Positions 43,877 to 52,730 of a stretch of DNA of 59,187 bases are shown here, in pieces. Position 1 is the stretch's first letter. Every line of letters begins with the position of its first letter. The notes under the pieces were generated by a model that had not been told where the DNA came from, did not search any database, and saw nothing but the letters and a program-made list of their open reading frames with translations. Source of the stretch: JBGRQB01 sp041725875 (GTDB taxonomy: Bacteria > Bacteroidota > Ignavibacteria > Ignavibacteriales > Melioribacteraceae); the NCBI GenBank assembly GCA_041725875.1, contig JBGRQB010000009.1, positions 1 through 59,187 on the forward strand, read 5' to 3'. The position numbers and the translations under genes are program-made.

Positions 43877-44623
43877 ATGAAAATTATTAAAAGCAAAATT
43901 TTGAGTCGCTTTCCCGAAATTGTTTTTGGGTTTAGTACAAAGGTCGGACTTAACAAAAAAGCGCCGTTTCATTTTAATATGTCAAAATCTGTTACAGATG
44001 ATGAAAAATCAGTTGTCGAGAACAGAACCGCTTTTTTTGCCGAGCTTGGACTTGCAGATACAAAAATCTGTTTTCAGAAACAAATTCACAGCTCAATAGT
44101 TACTAAAGTTGACAGCAATTATGAAATGATAGAAAGCGATGCACTTTACACTTCAGAGAAAAATACTACTCTTGTTATTTCTTCCGCAGATTGCGTTCCT
44201 GTGTTTCTGTATGACCCGGTAACAAAAATTGTTGCTGGAGTTCACTCCGGATGGCGGGGAACAGAACAGAAAATTTTGGAAAAAACAATTAACAAACTGG
44301 AAGCAGAAGGAGTTAACAGTCGAAATCTGATTTCATATATTGGCCCTTGTATAAGTGGAGAAAATTATGAGATTGGAGAGGAAGTTGCAAATCAGTTTGA
44401 TTCAAAATATATTCGGGAGTCAGAAAATAAATTATTGCTGGATCTAAAATCAGTCAACTACGATATGCTGATTTCTGCCGGAATTCCAAGTAAAAATATC
44501 GAAGTTTCCGATCTGTGTTCATTTGAAGAAACCAATTTATTACATTCATACCGCCGCGAAGGGAAAATTTCCGGAAGGGCTGTTGGAGTAATTTGCATCA
44601 GGGGAGAAAAGATTGTCACATAA
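43877..44623 (+). CDS. pgeF: Purine nucleoside phosphorylase / peptidoglycan-editing factor (YfiH, LACC1 family)
   Basis: A 248-residue cytoplasmic enzyme of the DUF152 family. Metal/active-site residues are seen in FQKQIHSSIV (His), VISSADCVPVFLYD (Cys) and AGVHSGWRGT (His). The end HSYRREGKISGRAVGVI is also conserved. Members have adenosine deaminase and nucleoside phosphorylase activity and in E. coli influence peptidoglycan precursor fidelity. First gene of a tight run (overlapping the EamA gene by 11 bases) leading to folB-folK. Family certain, physiological role less so. Confidence 0.9.
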   Translation: MKIIKSKILSRFPEIVFGFSTKVGLNKKAPFHFNMSKSVTDDEKSVVENRTAFFAELGLADTKICFQKQIHSSIVTKVDSNYEMIESDALYTSEKNTTLVISSADCVPVFLYDPVTKIVAGVHSGWRGTEQKILEKTINKLEAEGVNSRNLISYIGPCISGENYEIGEEVANQFDSKYIRESENKLLLDLKSVNYDMLISAGIPSKNIEVSDLCSFEETNLLHSYRREGKISGRAVGVICIRGEKIVT

Positions 44624-45518
44624 TTTAAAAATTATCCTCGGGTATATTACAATTTGTATACTCTGGGGTTCTACGTGGATAGCCATAAGAATAGGGCTTG
44701 ACACAGTTACGCCGCTGCTTTCTGCGGGAATAAGATTTTTAATAGCATCCGGATTGTTTTACGGATTGATAAAAGCCAGAGGGTTAAAAATTCAGACAGA
44801 TCCTGTGGCAATAAAACTTTATATAATTTTAGGGTTATTCTCATTTGTAATTCCGTTCGGACTCGTATACTGGGCCGAACAATTTATAGAATCTGCGCTT
44901 GCATCACTTATTTTCGGAATTTTTCCTTTTTCAACAATTTTGTTTTCCAGATTTATGCTCAAGGATTATAAAATTGGTCCGTACAAAGCTGTTGCCGTTA
45001 TAGTTGGTTTTGCCGGAGTTTTTCTCATTTTTTCAGAAAACCTTTCATTCGATTTTTCCAACGATCTTATGGGATCTGCAGCAGTAGTAATAAGCGCAAT
45101 TATGCAGGGATGGATAGCTGTTACAATGAAAAAAGAGGGCGGACATCTGAATCCGGTTTCTCTTAATCTTGTTCCGCTTTTAATAGCCGGTGTTTTGATG
45201 ACAGCGTACGGGGTACTTTTTGAAGATATGTCAAAAGTATCTTTTTCAGTTTCGTCAGCTTCGGCAATTGTTTATCTTGCCATTTTTGGAACCGTATTTA
45301 CTTTTTCAATCTACTACTGGCTTATGAAACAGATAGATGTTGTTCTTCTTTCACTTTCAACATTTATAACCCCGATTGTTTCGGTTATTCTCGGCTTTCT
45401 TATTCTAAATGAAAGACTAAGTGCTCAGGCATTGCTTGGAGGAGGATTAGTTCTGTCCGGAATATTGATATCGAATTTTAAAGGATTAAAAAAATATATA
45501 TTAAAAGAAGATAAATGA
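44613..45518 (+). CDS. EamA-family (DMT) transporter
   Basis: A 301-residue membrane protein with ten helices in two EamA halves. Signatures: CILWGSTWIAIRIGLDTVTP in helix 1, GFAGVFLIF, GSAAVVISAIMQGWIAV and the C-terminal PIVSVILGFLILNERLS. Starts with TTG and overlaps pgeF; its stop overlaps folB by four bases. Drug/metabolite exporter superfamily; substrate not identified. Confidence 0.88.
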   Translation: MSHNLKIILGYITICILWGSTWIAIRIGLDTVTPLLSAGIRFLIASGLFYGLIKARGLKIQTDPVAIKLYIILGLFSFVIPFGLVYWAEQFIESALASLIFGIFPFSTILFSRFMLKDYKIGPYKAVAVIVGFAGVFLIFSENLSFDFSNDLMGSAAVVISAIMQGWIAVTMKKEGGHLNPVSLNLVPLLIAGVLMTAYGVLFEDMSKVSFSVSSASAIVYLAIFGTVFTFSIYYWLMKQIDVVLLSLSTFITPIVSVILGFLILNERLSAQALLGGGLVLSGILISNFKGLKKYILKEDK

Positions 45519-45889
45519 AAACTACAAACATAATTAGAATTAAAAATGCCACTTTTTTTGCATACCACGGTGCAATGAAAGAGGAGCAGAACATTGGCGG
45601 AAAGTTCGACGTTGATGTTGATATGTACACAGATTTTGCACCTGCAGCTGTAAATGATGATTTAAAGAAAACAGTAAATTATCAACAGGTTTATCAGGAA
45701 GTAAAAAATATTATAAGCGGAAGTAAATTTTCCCTTATCGAAACCATTGCAACCAGAATTGCAGATTCTTTGCTGGATCAGCATCCAAACATAGAAAAAA
45801 TTGCAGTGCGCGTCAGAAAAAACTGCGTTCCAATTGGGGGAGTTATAGATCATACCGAAGTGGAAGTGATTAAGGAGCAGGATGACTAA
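45515..45889 (+). CDS. folB: Dihydroneopterin aldolase
   Basis: Cleaves dihydroneopterin to 6-hydroxymethyl-dihydropterin in folate synthesis. The 124-residue protein has the family pattern FFAYHGAMKEEQNIGGKFDVDVD, then TVNYQQVYQEVKNII and SLIETIATRIADSLL with the conserved Glu, and ends with VRKNCVPIGGVIDHTEVEV. It overlaps folK by eight bases, the next step in the pathway. Confidence 0.95.
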   Translation: MKTTNIIRIKNATFFAYHGAMKEEQNIGGKFDVDVDMYTDFAPAAVNDDLKKTVNYQQVYQEVKNIISGSKFSLIETIATRIADSLLDQHPNIEKIAVRVRKNCVPIGGVIDHTEVEVIKEQDD

Positions 45890-46382
45890 ATCTTATATTG
45901 CTTTCGGTTCCAACAAAGGAGATAAAATATCACATATCAGTAAAGCGATTGAGCTGATTTCTGAAAATGAAAAAACAGAGGTTAAGCAAATTTCATCGCT
46001 GTATGAAACACTTCCGTACGGAGATGTTCCGCAAGATAATTTCCTTAATGGCGTTTTATTATTAACAACTGATTATAATTTAAACGAATTGTTTGTATTT
46101 TTGAAGTCAGTAGAAAAAAAAGTTGGCAGAACCCCTTCTGAAAGATGGGGGCCGAGAGAAATTGATCTTGACATTTTGACTTTTGGTAACGTTGTTCAAT
46201 CTGAAGGAGAAGTAATAGTTCCGCACATCGGAATTACAAAAAGAGATTTTGTTATTCAGCCGCTTCTTGAACTTGATGAAGAAATTGTTCTTCCGGGATT
46301 TGAGAGTAAACTGAAAAAACTTGATTTATCGGAAATTGAAAAGAATATCATAAATAAATTATCTCATAAAATTACCTACTGA
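45882..46382 (+). CDS. folK: HPPK, hydroxymethyl-dihydropterin pyrophosphokinase
   Basis: Transfers pyrophosphate from ATP to 6-hydroxymethyl-dihydropterin. A 166-residue protein: YIAFGSNKGDKISHISKAI at the start, SSLYETLPYGDVPQDNFLNGV, KKVGRTPSERWGPREIDLDIL with the Mg-binding DLD pair, and VPHIGITKRDFVIQPLLEL. Translationally coupled with folB. Confidence 0.96.
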   Translation: MTKSYIAFGSNKGDKISHISKAIELISENEKTEVKQISSLYETLPYGDVPQDNFLNGVLLLTTDYNLNELFVFLKSVEKKVGRTPSERWGPREIDLDILTFGNVVQSEGEVIVPHIGITKRDFVIQPLLELDEEIVLPGFESKLKKLDLSEIEKNIINKLSHKITY

Positions 46383-46395
46383 ACCCGGAGGTATT

Positions 46396-47043
46396 TTGTC
46401 TGAAATAAAATACATCGCCATAGAAGGTGTAATTGGCGCAGGTAAAACCGCGCTTGCAAAAAAACTTGCAGAAAAAATTGATGCAAATCTTATTTTGGAA
46501 GAATTTGAATCAAACCCGTTTTTGGGAAAGTTTTATGATGACAGACAAAGTTATGCTTTTCAGACTCAAATGTTTTTTCTGATAAACAGATTTAAGCAGC
46601 AGCAATCATTAAATCAGGAAAATCTTTTTTCGAAATTTATAGTTTCCGATTATATATTTGAGAAAGACAAAATCTTTGCGTACCTGAATTTGAGTCAGGA
46701 CGAACTAAAACTATACGAAAGTATATTTCCGTTACTTAACAGAGATTTACGCAAACCAGATCTTGCTGTTTTTCTTCAGTCAAGTGCCGACAGGCTGATG
46801 TATAACATCAAAAAGAGAGGCAGAAAGATTGAGAGAAACCTTTCCAGAAGTTATCTGAAAGAGCTGAGTGAAGCTTACAACAATTTCTTCTTTAAGTATA
46901 ATGATACGCCACTTTTAATTGTAAACACAACCGAGATAGATTTTGTAAATAATAAACGGGATTTTGACGAGCTTTGTTCACAGATTTTCAGAACCGACAG
47001 AGCACCTCTTGAGTACTTTAATCCCGAATCCAGAGGAAAATAA
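46396..47043 (+). CDS. Deoxynucleoside kinase
   Basis: A 215-residue kinase of the dCK/dGK family (PF01712). P-loop EGVIGAGKTALAKKLAE (about 8-24), FQTQMFFLINRFKQQQ, the ERS/DR-type motif replaced by SDYIFEKDKIFA, and the LID region IKKRGRKIERNLSRSYLKEL. It salvages deoxynucleosides; base preference is unknown. TTG start preceded by CCGGAGGT. In Bacteroidota this gene is often beside folK, as here. Confidence 0.92.
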   Translation: MSEIKYIAIEGVIGAGKTALAKKLAEKIDANLILEEFESNPFLGKFYDDRQSYAFQTQMFFLINRFKQQQSLNQENLFSKFIVSDYIFEKDKIFAYLNLSQDELKLYESIFPLLNRDLRKPDLAVFLQSSADRLMYNIKKRGRKIERNLSRSYLKELSEAYNNFFFKYNDTPLLIVNTTEIDFVNNKRDFDELCSQIFRTDRAPLEYFNPESRGK

Positions 47044-47243
47044 TGCTTAAATTTTTATTTTTTTTAGTAATTTTTTATTTCTTTTTTAAACTGGTAAAAC
47101 GATTTTTCACTCCCAAAACTACCAAAGCCCAATCCGAACCAAAAGTTCGTAAAACAAAAGAAAAGCAGGAGACTATTCGTCAGGAAGATATAATTGAAGC
47201 TTCTTTTGAAGAAATAAAAACCGAAGAGAAGGACAAGAATTAA
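47043..47243 (+). CDS. Small membrane protein (DUF4834-like, 66 aa)
   Basis: Sixty-six residues: one N-terminal hydrophobic segment of about 18 residues (LKFLFFLVIFYFFFKLV), a basic linker, then a Lys/Glu-rich tail with EDIIEASFEEIK. This matches the shape of DUF4834 proteins in Bacteroidota, which sit next to folK/dNK genes. The start overlaps the kinase stop. Function unknown. Confidence 0.72.
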   Translation: MLKFLFFLVIFYFFFKLVKRFFTPKTTKAQSEPKVRKTKEKQETIRQEDIIEASFEEIKTEEKDKN

Positions 47244-47249
47244 TTACTG

Positions 47250-48323
47250 ATGATAAAGAAGATAGTAAATAGCGCGTTTAAACTTTTTTATAACGTAAAA
47301 GAAAATCAAAGCAGGGAATTAGAGGATGTAAAAGAAATCCTGATTGTTCGTCAGCACAACCAGTTTGGCGATATGCTTGCAAGCGTTTCCCTTTTCAGAG
47401 CTTTGAAAGAAAAATACAGCGATTGTAAAATTACATTAATCGTTAGTCCGGTAAACTACTATGCTGTAACCAAAAATAAATTTATAGATGAATCATTTGT
47501 TTTTGATAAAAAGAAGCTGGTTAGTTCCGCATACAGAAAAAAACTGAAACAAATTATCAAAAAGGAGTACGATCTTGCAATAGTTCCGTCAACAGTTTCA
47601 CTTTCCTTTACAAGTAATTTTATTGCCAGACTCGCAAACGCGAAAACCAGGATTGGTCCCGGTTCACTTAACGGAAAAGAAAATAAAGCAAGTTTCTTTT
47701 TCGACAGAAGAATTAAGCTCGACTGGAGAAAAAATCCTGATGCTCACGTTTCCGATTTTGGTTTGGATATTGTTCGTCCTTTCGGAATTTACACAAAAGA
47801 TTTTACTTCCCGTATTGATTACGACAAAAAAGATATATCCACAGCAAAAGAATTTCTTTCATCAATCGGGAAAAACGGAAAGGAATTGCTTATCGGCCTT
47901 CACGTTGGCGCCGGAAAACCTAAAAACAGATGGTGCTTGGATAATTATCTGGAAGTGATAGAGTGGATTAACAAAAATTACAACTGCAAACTATTTTTAA
48001 CCGGAAGTAAAGCTGATGAAACAGAGATAAATTATGTTAAAGAAAAATGTGATTTTGATCTTCCTGTTTTTAAAGATAAACTTATTCCCGAACTTACGGC
48101 TCTTATTTCTAGGTGTGATCTTTTTGTAACAAACGATACCGGAGTTATGCACGTTGCAGGAGCAACAAGAGTTAAACAGATTTCGATATTTGGCCAGACA
48201 AACCCTTTTAACTGGGCGCCTTTGGGAAAGGAAAAATATTTTCTGAAAAAATCAGATTTAATAAGTGATATAAAACCCGAAGATGTAATTGACCTGATTA
48301 AAATAATTTTAAAACAAGACTGA
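47250..48323 (+). CDS. Glycosyltransferase family 9 (heptosyltransferase-like)
   Basis: A 357-residue GT-B enzyme, presumably acting on lipopolysaccharide core or similar glycan at the inner membrane face. GT9 marks: ILIVRQHNQFGDMLASVSLFRAL at the start, IGLHVGAGKPKNRW at the second Rossmann domain, FVTNDTGVMHVAGATRVKQISIFGQTNP (sugar-nucleotide site). It follows the DUF4834-like gene by six bases. Heptose as donor is only a family default. Confidence 0.9.
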   Translation: MIKKIVNSAFKLFYNVKENQSRELEDVKEILIVRQHNQFGDMLASVSLFRALKEKYSDCKITLIVSPVNYYAVTKNKFIDESFVFDKKKLVSSAYRKKLKQIIKKEYDLAIVPSTVSLSFTSNFIARLANAKTRIGPGSLNGKENKASFFFDRRIKLDWRKNPDAHVSDFGLDIVRPFGIYTKDFTSRIDYDKKDISTAKEFLSSIGKNGKELLIGLHVGAGKPKNRWCLDNYLEVIEWINKNYNCKLFLTGSKADETEINYVKEKCDFDLPVFKDKLIPELTALISRCDLFVTNDTGVMHVAGATRVKQISIFGQTNPFNWAPLGKEKYFLKKSDLISDIKPEDVIDLIKIILKQD

Positions 48324-48324
48324 T

Positions 48325-49881
48325 ATGCAGAAAAATTTTGAGACTTTTGCCGCTGTTGATATAGGAACAAACTCATTTCACTTAATTGTTGTGAGATTAA
48401 AAAACAACGGTCATTTTGAAATTATAGATACGGAAAAAGAAGTTATTCGTCTGGGCGAAGGAAGTTCAAGCGATATCAAACATATTCGTCCTGAATCAAT
48501 AATCAGAGCAATTGCCTGTCTGAAACGCTTCAAGGGAATTGCCGATTCTCACAATGCCAGGCTGAGAGCAGTTGCAACAAGCGCGGTTCGTGAATCACTT
48601 AACAAAAGAGAATTTCAGCAGATCATTCTTGAAAAAACAGGTATCGACATTGAAGTTATAAGCGGAGTTGAAGAAGCAAGATTGATTTATCTGGGAATTT
48701 TAAAAGCAGTCCCGGTTTTTGAAAAAAGAGCGCTCTGCATCGATATTGGTGGCGGAAGCACAGAGTTTACAGTTGGTGAAGAAGGGAAGATTATTCATTC
48801 TGTGAGTCTGAAACTCGGAGCCGTAAGATTAACACAGAAGTTTTTTCCAGATTTTATTGTAACTCCGCAAAGAGTAAAAGAAACCGAAAAATGGGTGGAA
48901 GGAATGCTTTACTCTGCTTTTCGTAAAATTGATGCTCTCAGATTTGATGAACTGATCGGTTCATCCGGTACAATTATGTCAGCCGGATTTATGACACTTG
49001 CAGGCAGGGGACAGAAGAAGCCAAAAACTCCGGTTCTGAACAATTACAAATTTACGGCTGAGGAATTAAATCAGGTAAAAGAGAAAGTATTGGCCGGAGA
49101 AACAATTGACGACAGACTAAAAATTGCTGGTCTCGACCCGAACAGAGCAGATATAATTCCAGCAGGGATAATTATTTTATCAAAAATAGTAGAATACTGC
49201 AACAGCAAAGATGTTACAATTTCCGGTTATGCTTTGCGTGAAGGAATTGTAATTGATACGCTGAATGAATATAAAGGCACTGACGAAGACAAGCCAAATT
49301 TACACGAAATCAGACTGGAAAGTGTAAAGCAGCTAATGGATTCATGTAATTATGATAAACGTCACTGCCAGCACGTAACAAACCTTTCGCTGCAGCTTTT
49401 TGATCAGTTGAAAGGCATTCACAAATTAAACTTCAGAGCTCGTGAGTTTTTAGAAGCAGCATCGCTTTTGCACGATATTGGTTATCATATTGCTCACAAT
49501 CAGCATCACCGACATACACAATATATTATCAAAAATGCCGAACTGCTTGGCTTTAATGAAAGAGAAATCTTAATTATTTCCAATGTGGCCCGGTACCACA
49601 GAAAAAGTCATCCCAAAGAAAAACATAAAGATTTTAACACCCTCAGCGAAGAGAACAAAACAATTGTAAAAAAACTTTCAGCACTGCTCAGAATAGGTGA
49701 TTCGCTGGACAGAACACACAAAAAGCTGGTGAAAATGATTGATGTGGTTATTGACACTCAAAGAATAGAACTTGAGCTTTGTGGTGAGCAGGGAGTACCT
49801 GAAATTGAGATATGGAGTTTTGAGCGCAGAAAACAATTGTTTGAAGAAGTATTTAATCGGAAAATATATATCAGAAGCTGA
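48325..49881 (+). CDS. ppx: Ppx/GppA phosphatase with C-terminal HD domain
   Basis: A 518-residue exopolyphosphatase / guanosine pentaphosphate phosphohydrolase. Residues about 8-305: ASKHA-type domain with AAVDIGTNSFHLIVV, VATSAVRES, the catalytic Glu in GVEEARLIYLG, CIDIGGGSTEFTV and LIGSSGTIMS. Residues about 325-510: HD domain (RHCQHVTNLSLQLF, ASLLHDIGYHI, RIGDSLDRTHKK). One base after the GT9 stop, so in the same transcript. The choice between polyphosphate and pppGpp cannot be made by sequence alone. Confidence 0.92.
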   Translation: MQKNFETFAAVDIGTNSFHLIVVRLKNNGHFEIIDTEKEVIRLGEGSSSDIKHIRPESIIRAIACLKRFKGIADSHNARLRAVATSAVRESLNKREFQQIILEKTGIDIEVISGVEEARLIYLGILKAVPVFEKRALCIDIGGGSTEFTVGEEGKIIHSVSLKLGAVRLTQKFFPDFIVTPQRVKETEKWVEGMLYSAFRKIDALRFDELIGSSGTIMSAGFMTLAGRGQKKPKTPVLNNYKFTAEELNQVKEKVLAGETIDDRLKIAGLDPNRADIIPAGIIILSKIVEYCNSKDVTISGYALREGIVIDTLNEYKGTDEDKPNLHEIRLESVKQLMDSCNYDKRHCQHVTNLSLQLFDQLKGIHKLNFRAREFLEAASLLHDIGYHIAHNQHHRHTQYIIKNAELLGFNEREILIISNVARYHRKSHPKEKHKDFNTLSEENKTIVKKLSALLRIGDSLDRTHKKLVKMIDVVIDTQRIELELCGEQGVPEIEIWSFERRKQLFEEVFNRKIYIRS

Positions 49882-49883
49882 TG

Positions 49884-49909
49884 AAGGGATTTCTATTCCC
49901 TTTGTTTTT
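49884..49909 (+). terminator. Terminator after ppx/gppA
   Basis: AAGGGA / TCCCTT six-base-pair stem with a TTTCTAT loop and TGTTTTTG after it; short but well placed. Confidence 0.65.
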
Positions 49910-49955
49910 GACAATAATTTGACGTATTTTTCGGTCTAAATTTCGAAAAATAATT

Positions 49956-51263
49956 ATGGAAAGTAACGTGAAAAGAGTATTGATTTCAGAACTAGGAAAA
50001 CACGTTGGTGAAACGGTTACATTGAAAGGTTGGCTCTATAACAAAAGAAAGAGCGGAAAAGTCAAATTTGTGATGCTGAGAGATGGTTCAGGATTGCTAC
50101 AGTGTGTATATTTCAAAGGTAATTTGTCTGAAGAAATATTTGACCTTGCCAGTAGAATTCCTCAGGAATCATCTATCGAAGTTACTGGTGTTGTAAAGGA
50201 TGAGCCAAGAGCAGTTGGCGGATTTGAACTTGATGGAACTGATTTGAAAATTATCTCCGAAGCTGAAGAATATCCTATTACTCCAAAAGAGCATGGTATT
50301 GAATTCTTAATAGATAAAAGACATTTATGGTTAAGATCCAGAAGACAGTGGGCTATTATAAGAATCAGACACAGAATTGTAAAAGCAATTCGTGACTTTT
50401 TTGACGATAGAGAATTCACATTGATGGATGCTCCGATTATGACTCCAAACGCGTGTGAAGGAACTTCAACTTTGTTTGAAACTCCATACTTTGATCTTGG
50501 AAAAGCATATTTAACACAGTCCGGACAGCTTTACGCAGAAGCTGGTGCAATGGCTTACGGAAAAACTTATACATTCGGACCAACATTCAGAGCTGAAAAA
50601 TCTAAAACAAGAAGACACTTAACTGAATTCTGGATGGTTGAACCGGAAGTAGCATTTAACACACTTGAAGATAATATGGATCTTGCAGAAGATTTCATAA
50701 AATATATTGTAAGTTCAGTTTTAAAAGACAGAAAGGCCGAACTTGAAATTTTAGAAAGAGATATTGAAAAACTTGAAAAAGTTCTTCAGCCTTTCCCGCG
50801 CATCCATTATGATGATGCTGTAAAATATTTACAGGAAAATGGTGTAGATTTCAAATGGGGTGATGATTTTGGTGCAACAGATGAAACAATTATCGGCAGC
50901 AAATATGATCAGCCGGTTATGGTTCATCATTATCCTTCAGAAATTAAAGCATTTTATATGAAACGTGATCCGCAGGATGAGAAATATGCTTTAGCTGTTG
51001 ACGTTCTTGCTCCTGAAGGCTATGGTGAAATTATCGGTGGTTCTGAAAGAGAAGACAATATCGATTTCTTACTTGAAAGAATTGAAGAACACGATCTTCC
51101 AAAAGAAGCTTTTGACTGGTATCTTGATTTGAGAAGATATGGTTCAGTTCCTCATGCCGGATTTGGTTTGGGTATTGAAAGAACAGTTGCCTGGATCTGC
51201 GGTATTGAGCATATCAGAGAAACTATTCCATTTCCAAGAATGATTTACAGAAATACCCCATAA
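49956..51263 (+). CDS. asnS: Asparaginyl-tRNA synthetase
   Basis: Charges tRNA-Asn. A 435-residue class IIb enzyme: OB-fold anticodon domain (VTLKGWLYNKRKSGKVKFVMLRD), motif 2 TFRAEKSKTRRHLTEFWMVEPE and motif 3 GFGLGIERTVAWICG. The TQSGQLYAEAGAM and WMVEPEVAF segments distinguish AsnRS from AspRS. Having a dedicated enzyme, the cell need not make Asn-tRNA only by the GatCAB route. Single-gene unit between terminators. Confidence 0.95.
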   Translation: MESNVKRVLISELGKHVGETVTLKGWLYNKRKSGKVKFVMLRDGSGLLQCVYFKGNLSEEIFDLASRIPQESSIEVTGVVKDEPRAVGGFELDGTDLKIISEAEEYPITPKEHGIEFLIDKRHLWLRSRRQWAIIRIRHRIVKAIRDFFDDREFTLMDAPIMTPNACEGTSTLFETPYFDLGKAYLTQSGQLYAEAGAMAYGKTYTFGPTFRAEKSKTRRHLTEFWMVEPEVAFNTLEDNMDLAEDFIKYIVSSVLKDRKAELEILERDIEKLEKVLQPFPRIHYDDAVKYLQENGVDFKWGDDFGATDETIIGSKYDQPVMVHHYPSEIKAFYMKRDPQDEKYALAVDVLAPEGYGEIIGGSEREDNIDFLLERIEEHDLPKEAFDWYLDLRRYGSVPHAGFGLGIERTVAWICGIEHIRETIPFPRMIYRNTP

Positions 51264-51267
51264 ATTT

Positions 51268-51290
51268 AAGGCTGCATCAACAGCCTTTTA
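51268..51290 (+). terminator. Terminator after asnS
   Basis: AAGGCTG / CAGCCTT seven-base-pair stem with a CATCAA loop, then TTATT. Confidence 0.78.
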
Positions 51291-51381
51291 TTAACTTGAA
51301 TTAAAAACACTTTTTCAAGCGATCTAAAGAGTTAAAAATATTTTAATTTGTATTTGTTTTGAAAAAATATAGGAGGTTCTT

Positions 51382-52653
51382 GTGAGCCACGCACTAGAAA
51401 TAGCAGGTGTTGTGATTTTCGCACTTGCTGTACTACATACATTCTCTGCAGGATATTTTGCGAAAAAAGGACATCATTACCCGGAAGGCAGTATGGCCAA
51501 TAGTTTCTATCATCTCATTGGAGATGTAGAAGTAGTATTTTACGTTTGGGCTTTTATGTTGTTTATTGTTATGAGTATAGGCGGGAGTTTACACCAGGCA
51601 ATTGAATATGTTGACGGCCTTGATTATACCGAGCCAATGTTTGTCTTTGTCATAATGGCTATGGCTGCAACCAGACCTGTTTTAGTTTTTGTTACAAAGG
51701 TTATGGAATTAATATCAAATGCTATTCCTGGTCCTAAAAACGGAACATTCTTTATTACCGTTATGATTTTGGGCCCATTGATGGGATCTTTTATTACTGA
51801 ACCCGCAGCAATGACAGTGTGCGCTCTGATCTTAAAAGAAAAGTATATGGATCATGATCTTCCGCAATCTTTAAAATATTGGATTTTAGGAACTTTGTTC
51901 GTTAATATCAGTATTGGCGGAGTTCTTACTCATTATGCAGCACCTCCGGTTCTTATGGTAGCAAAAACCTGGGGCTGGGACACTTCCTTTATGATTCAGC
52001 ACTTTGGGTGGAAAGCTGTTATTGCAGTTACTGTAAATACTATGGTTCTTGCCAAATATGCCTGGGCTAAAGTAAATGAAATAGATAATTCAAGTTCAGA
52101 AAATAAAGACACTCAGGCAGCGCCTCCTGTATGGTTAATAATATTGCATCTTTTAATGATAGCAGGAGTTGTATTCTTCTCACATCATATTCCTCAATTT
52201 GTGGCTTTGTTACTTCTGTTTTTAGGTGTAACATACATTACAAAAGAATACCAAAGCGAATTAAAACTAAAAGAAAGTATGATGGTTGGAATGTTTTTAG
52301 CTGGATTAGTAACCATTGGCGGAATGCAGAAATGGTGGCTACAGCCGGTTTTAGATGGTATGCCTGATCTTTCATTATTCTTGGGAAGTACCGGATTGAC
52401 AGCCATTTTTGACAATGCTGCTTTAACTTATCTTGGAAGTCTGGTTGAAGGATTATCTGAATCAGCAAAATATGCACTTGTTGCTGGTGCCGTAGCAGGT
52501 GGCGGACTTACTGTTATTGCAAACGCTCCAAACCCTGCCGGATTTGCTTTATTAAAATCTTGTTTTGGAAAAGATGGAATAAATCCCGGAAAATTATTTT
52601 TGGGAGCTCTGTTTCCAACTATAATTGTAATGTTGTGTTTTTGGTTTTTTTAA
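51382..52653 (+). CDS. Putative Na+/H+ antiporter (PF07399-type)
   Basis: A 423-residue inner-membrane protein with about 11 helices. GTG start with a strong TAGGAGGTTCTT. Typical segments: EIAGVVIFALAVLHTFSAGYF, GPLMGSFITEPAAMTVCALIL, NISIGGVLTHYAAPPVLMVA, IFDNAALTYLGSL and NAPNPAGFALLKS. These match a family annotated as putative sodium/proton antiporters; transport has been inferred rather than widely measured. Stand-alone gene with its own terminator. Confidence 0.85.
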   Translation: MSHALEIAGVVIFALAVLHTFSAGYFAKKGHHYPEGSMANSFYHLIGDVEVVFYVWAFMLFIVMSIGGSLHQAIEYVDGLDYTEPMFVFVIMAMAATRPVLVFVTKVMELISNAIPGPKNGTFFITVMILGPLMGSFITEPAAMTVCALILKEKYMDHDLPQSLKYWILGTLFVNISIGGVLTHYAAPPVLMVAKTWGWDTSFMIQHFGWKAVIAVTVNTMVLAKYAWAKVNEIDNSSSENKDTQAAPPVWLIILHLLMIAGVVFFSHHIPQFVALLLLFLGVTYITKEYQSELKLKESMMVGMFLAGLVTIGGMQKWWLQPVLDGMPDLSLFLGSTGLTAIFDNAALTYLGSLVEGLSESAKYALVAGAVAGGGLTVIANAPNPAGFALLKSCFGKDGINPGKLFLGALFPTIIVMLCFWFF

Positions 52654-52678
52654 TATAAATTTTTAATAGATTTTATAG

Positions 52679-52705
52679 AAGGCTGACAAATCGTCAGCCT
52701 TTTTA
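52679..52705 (+). terminator. Rho-independent terminator after the antiporter gene
   Basis: AAGGCTGAC / GTCAGCCTT nine-base-pair stem, AAATC loop, five T. Confidence 0.9.
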
Positions 52706-52730
52706 TTTTAACAACAAGTAAGAGAATTTT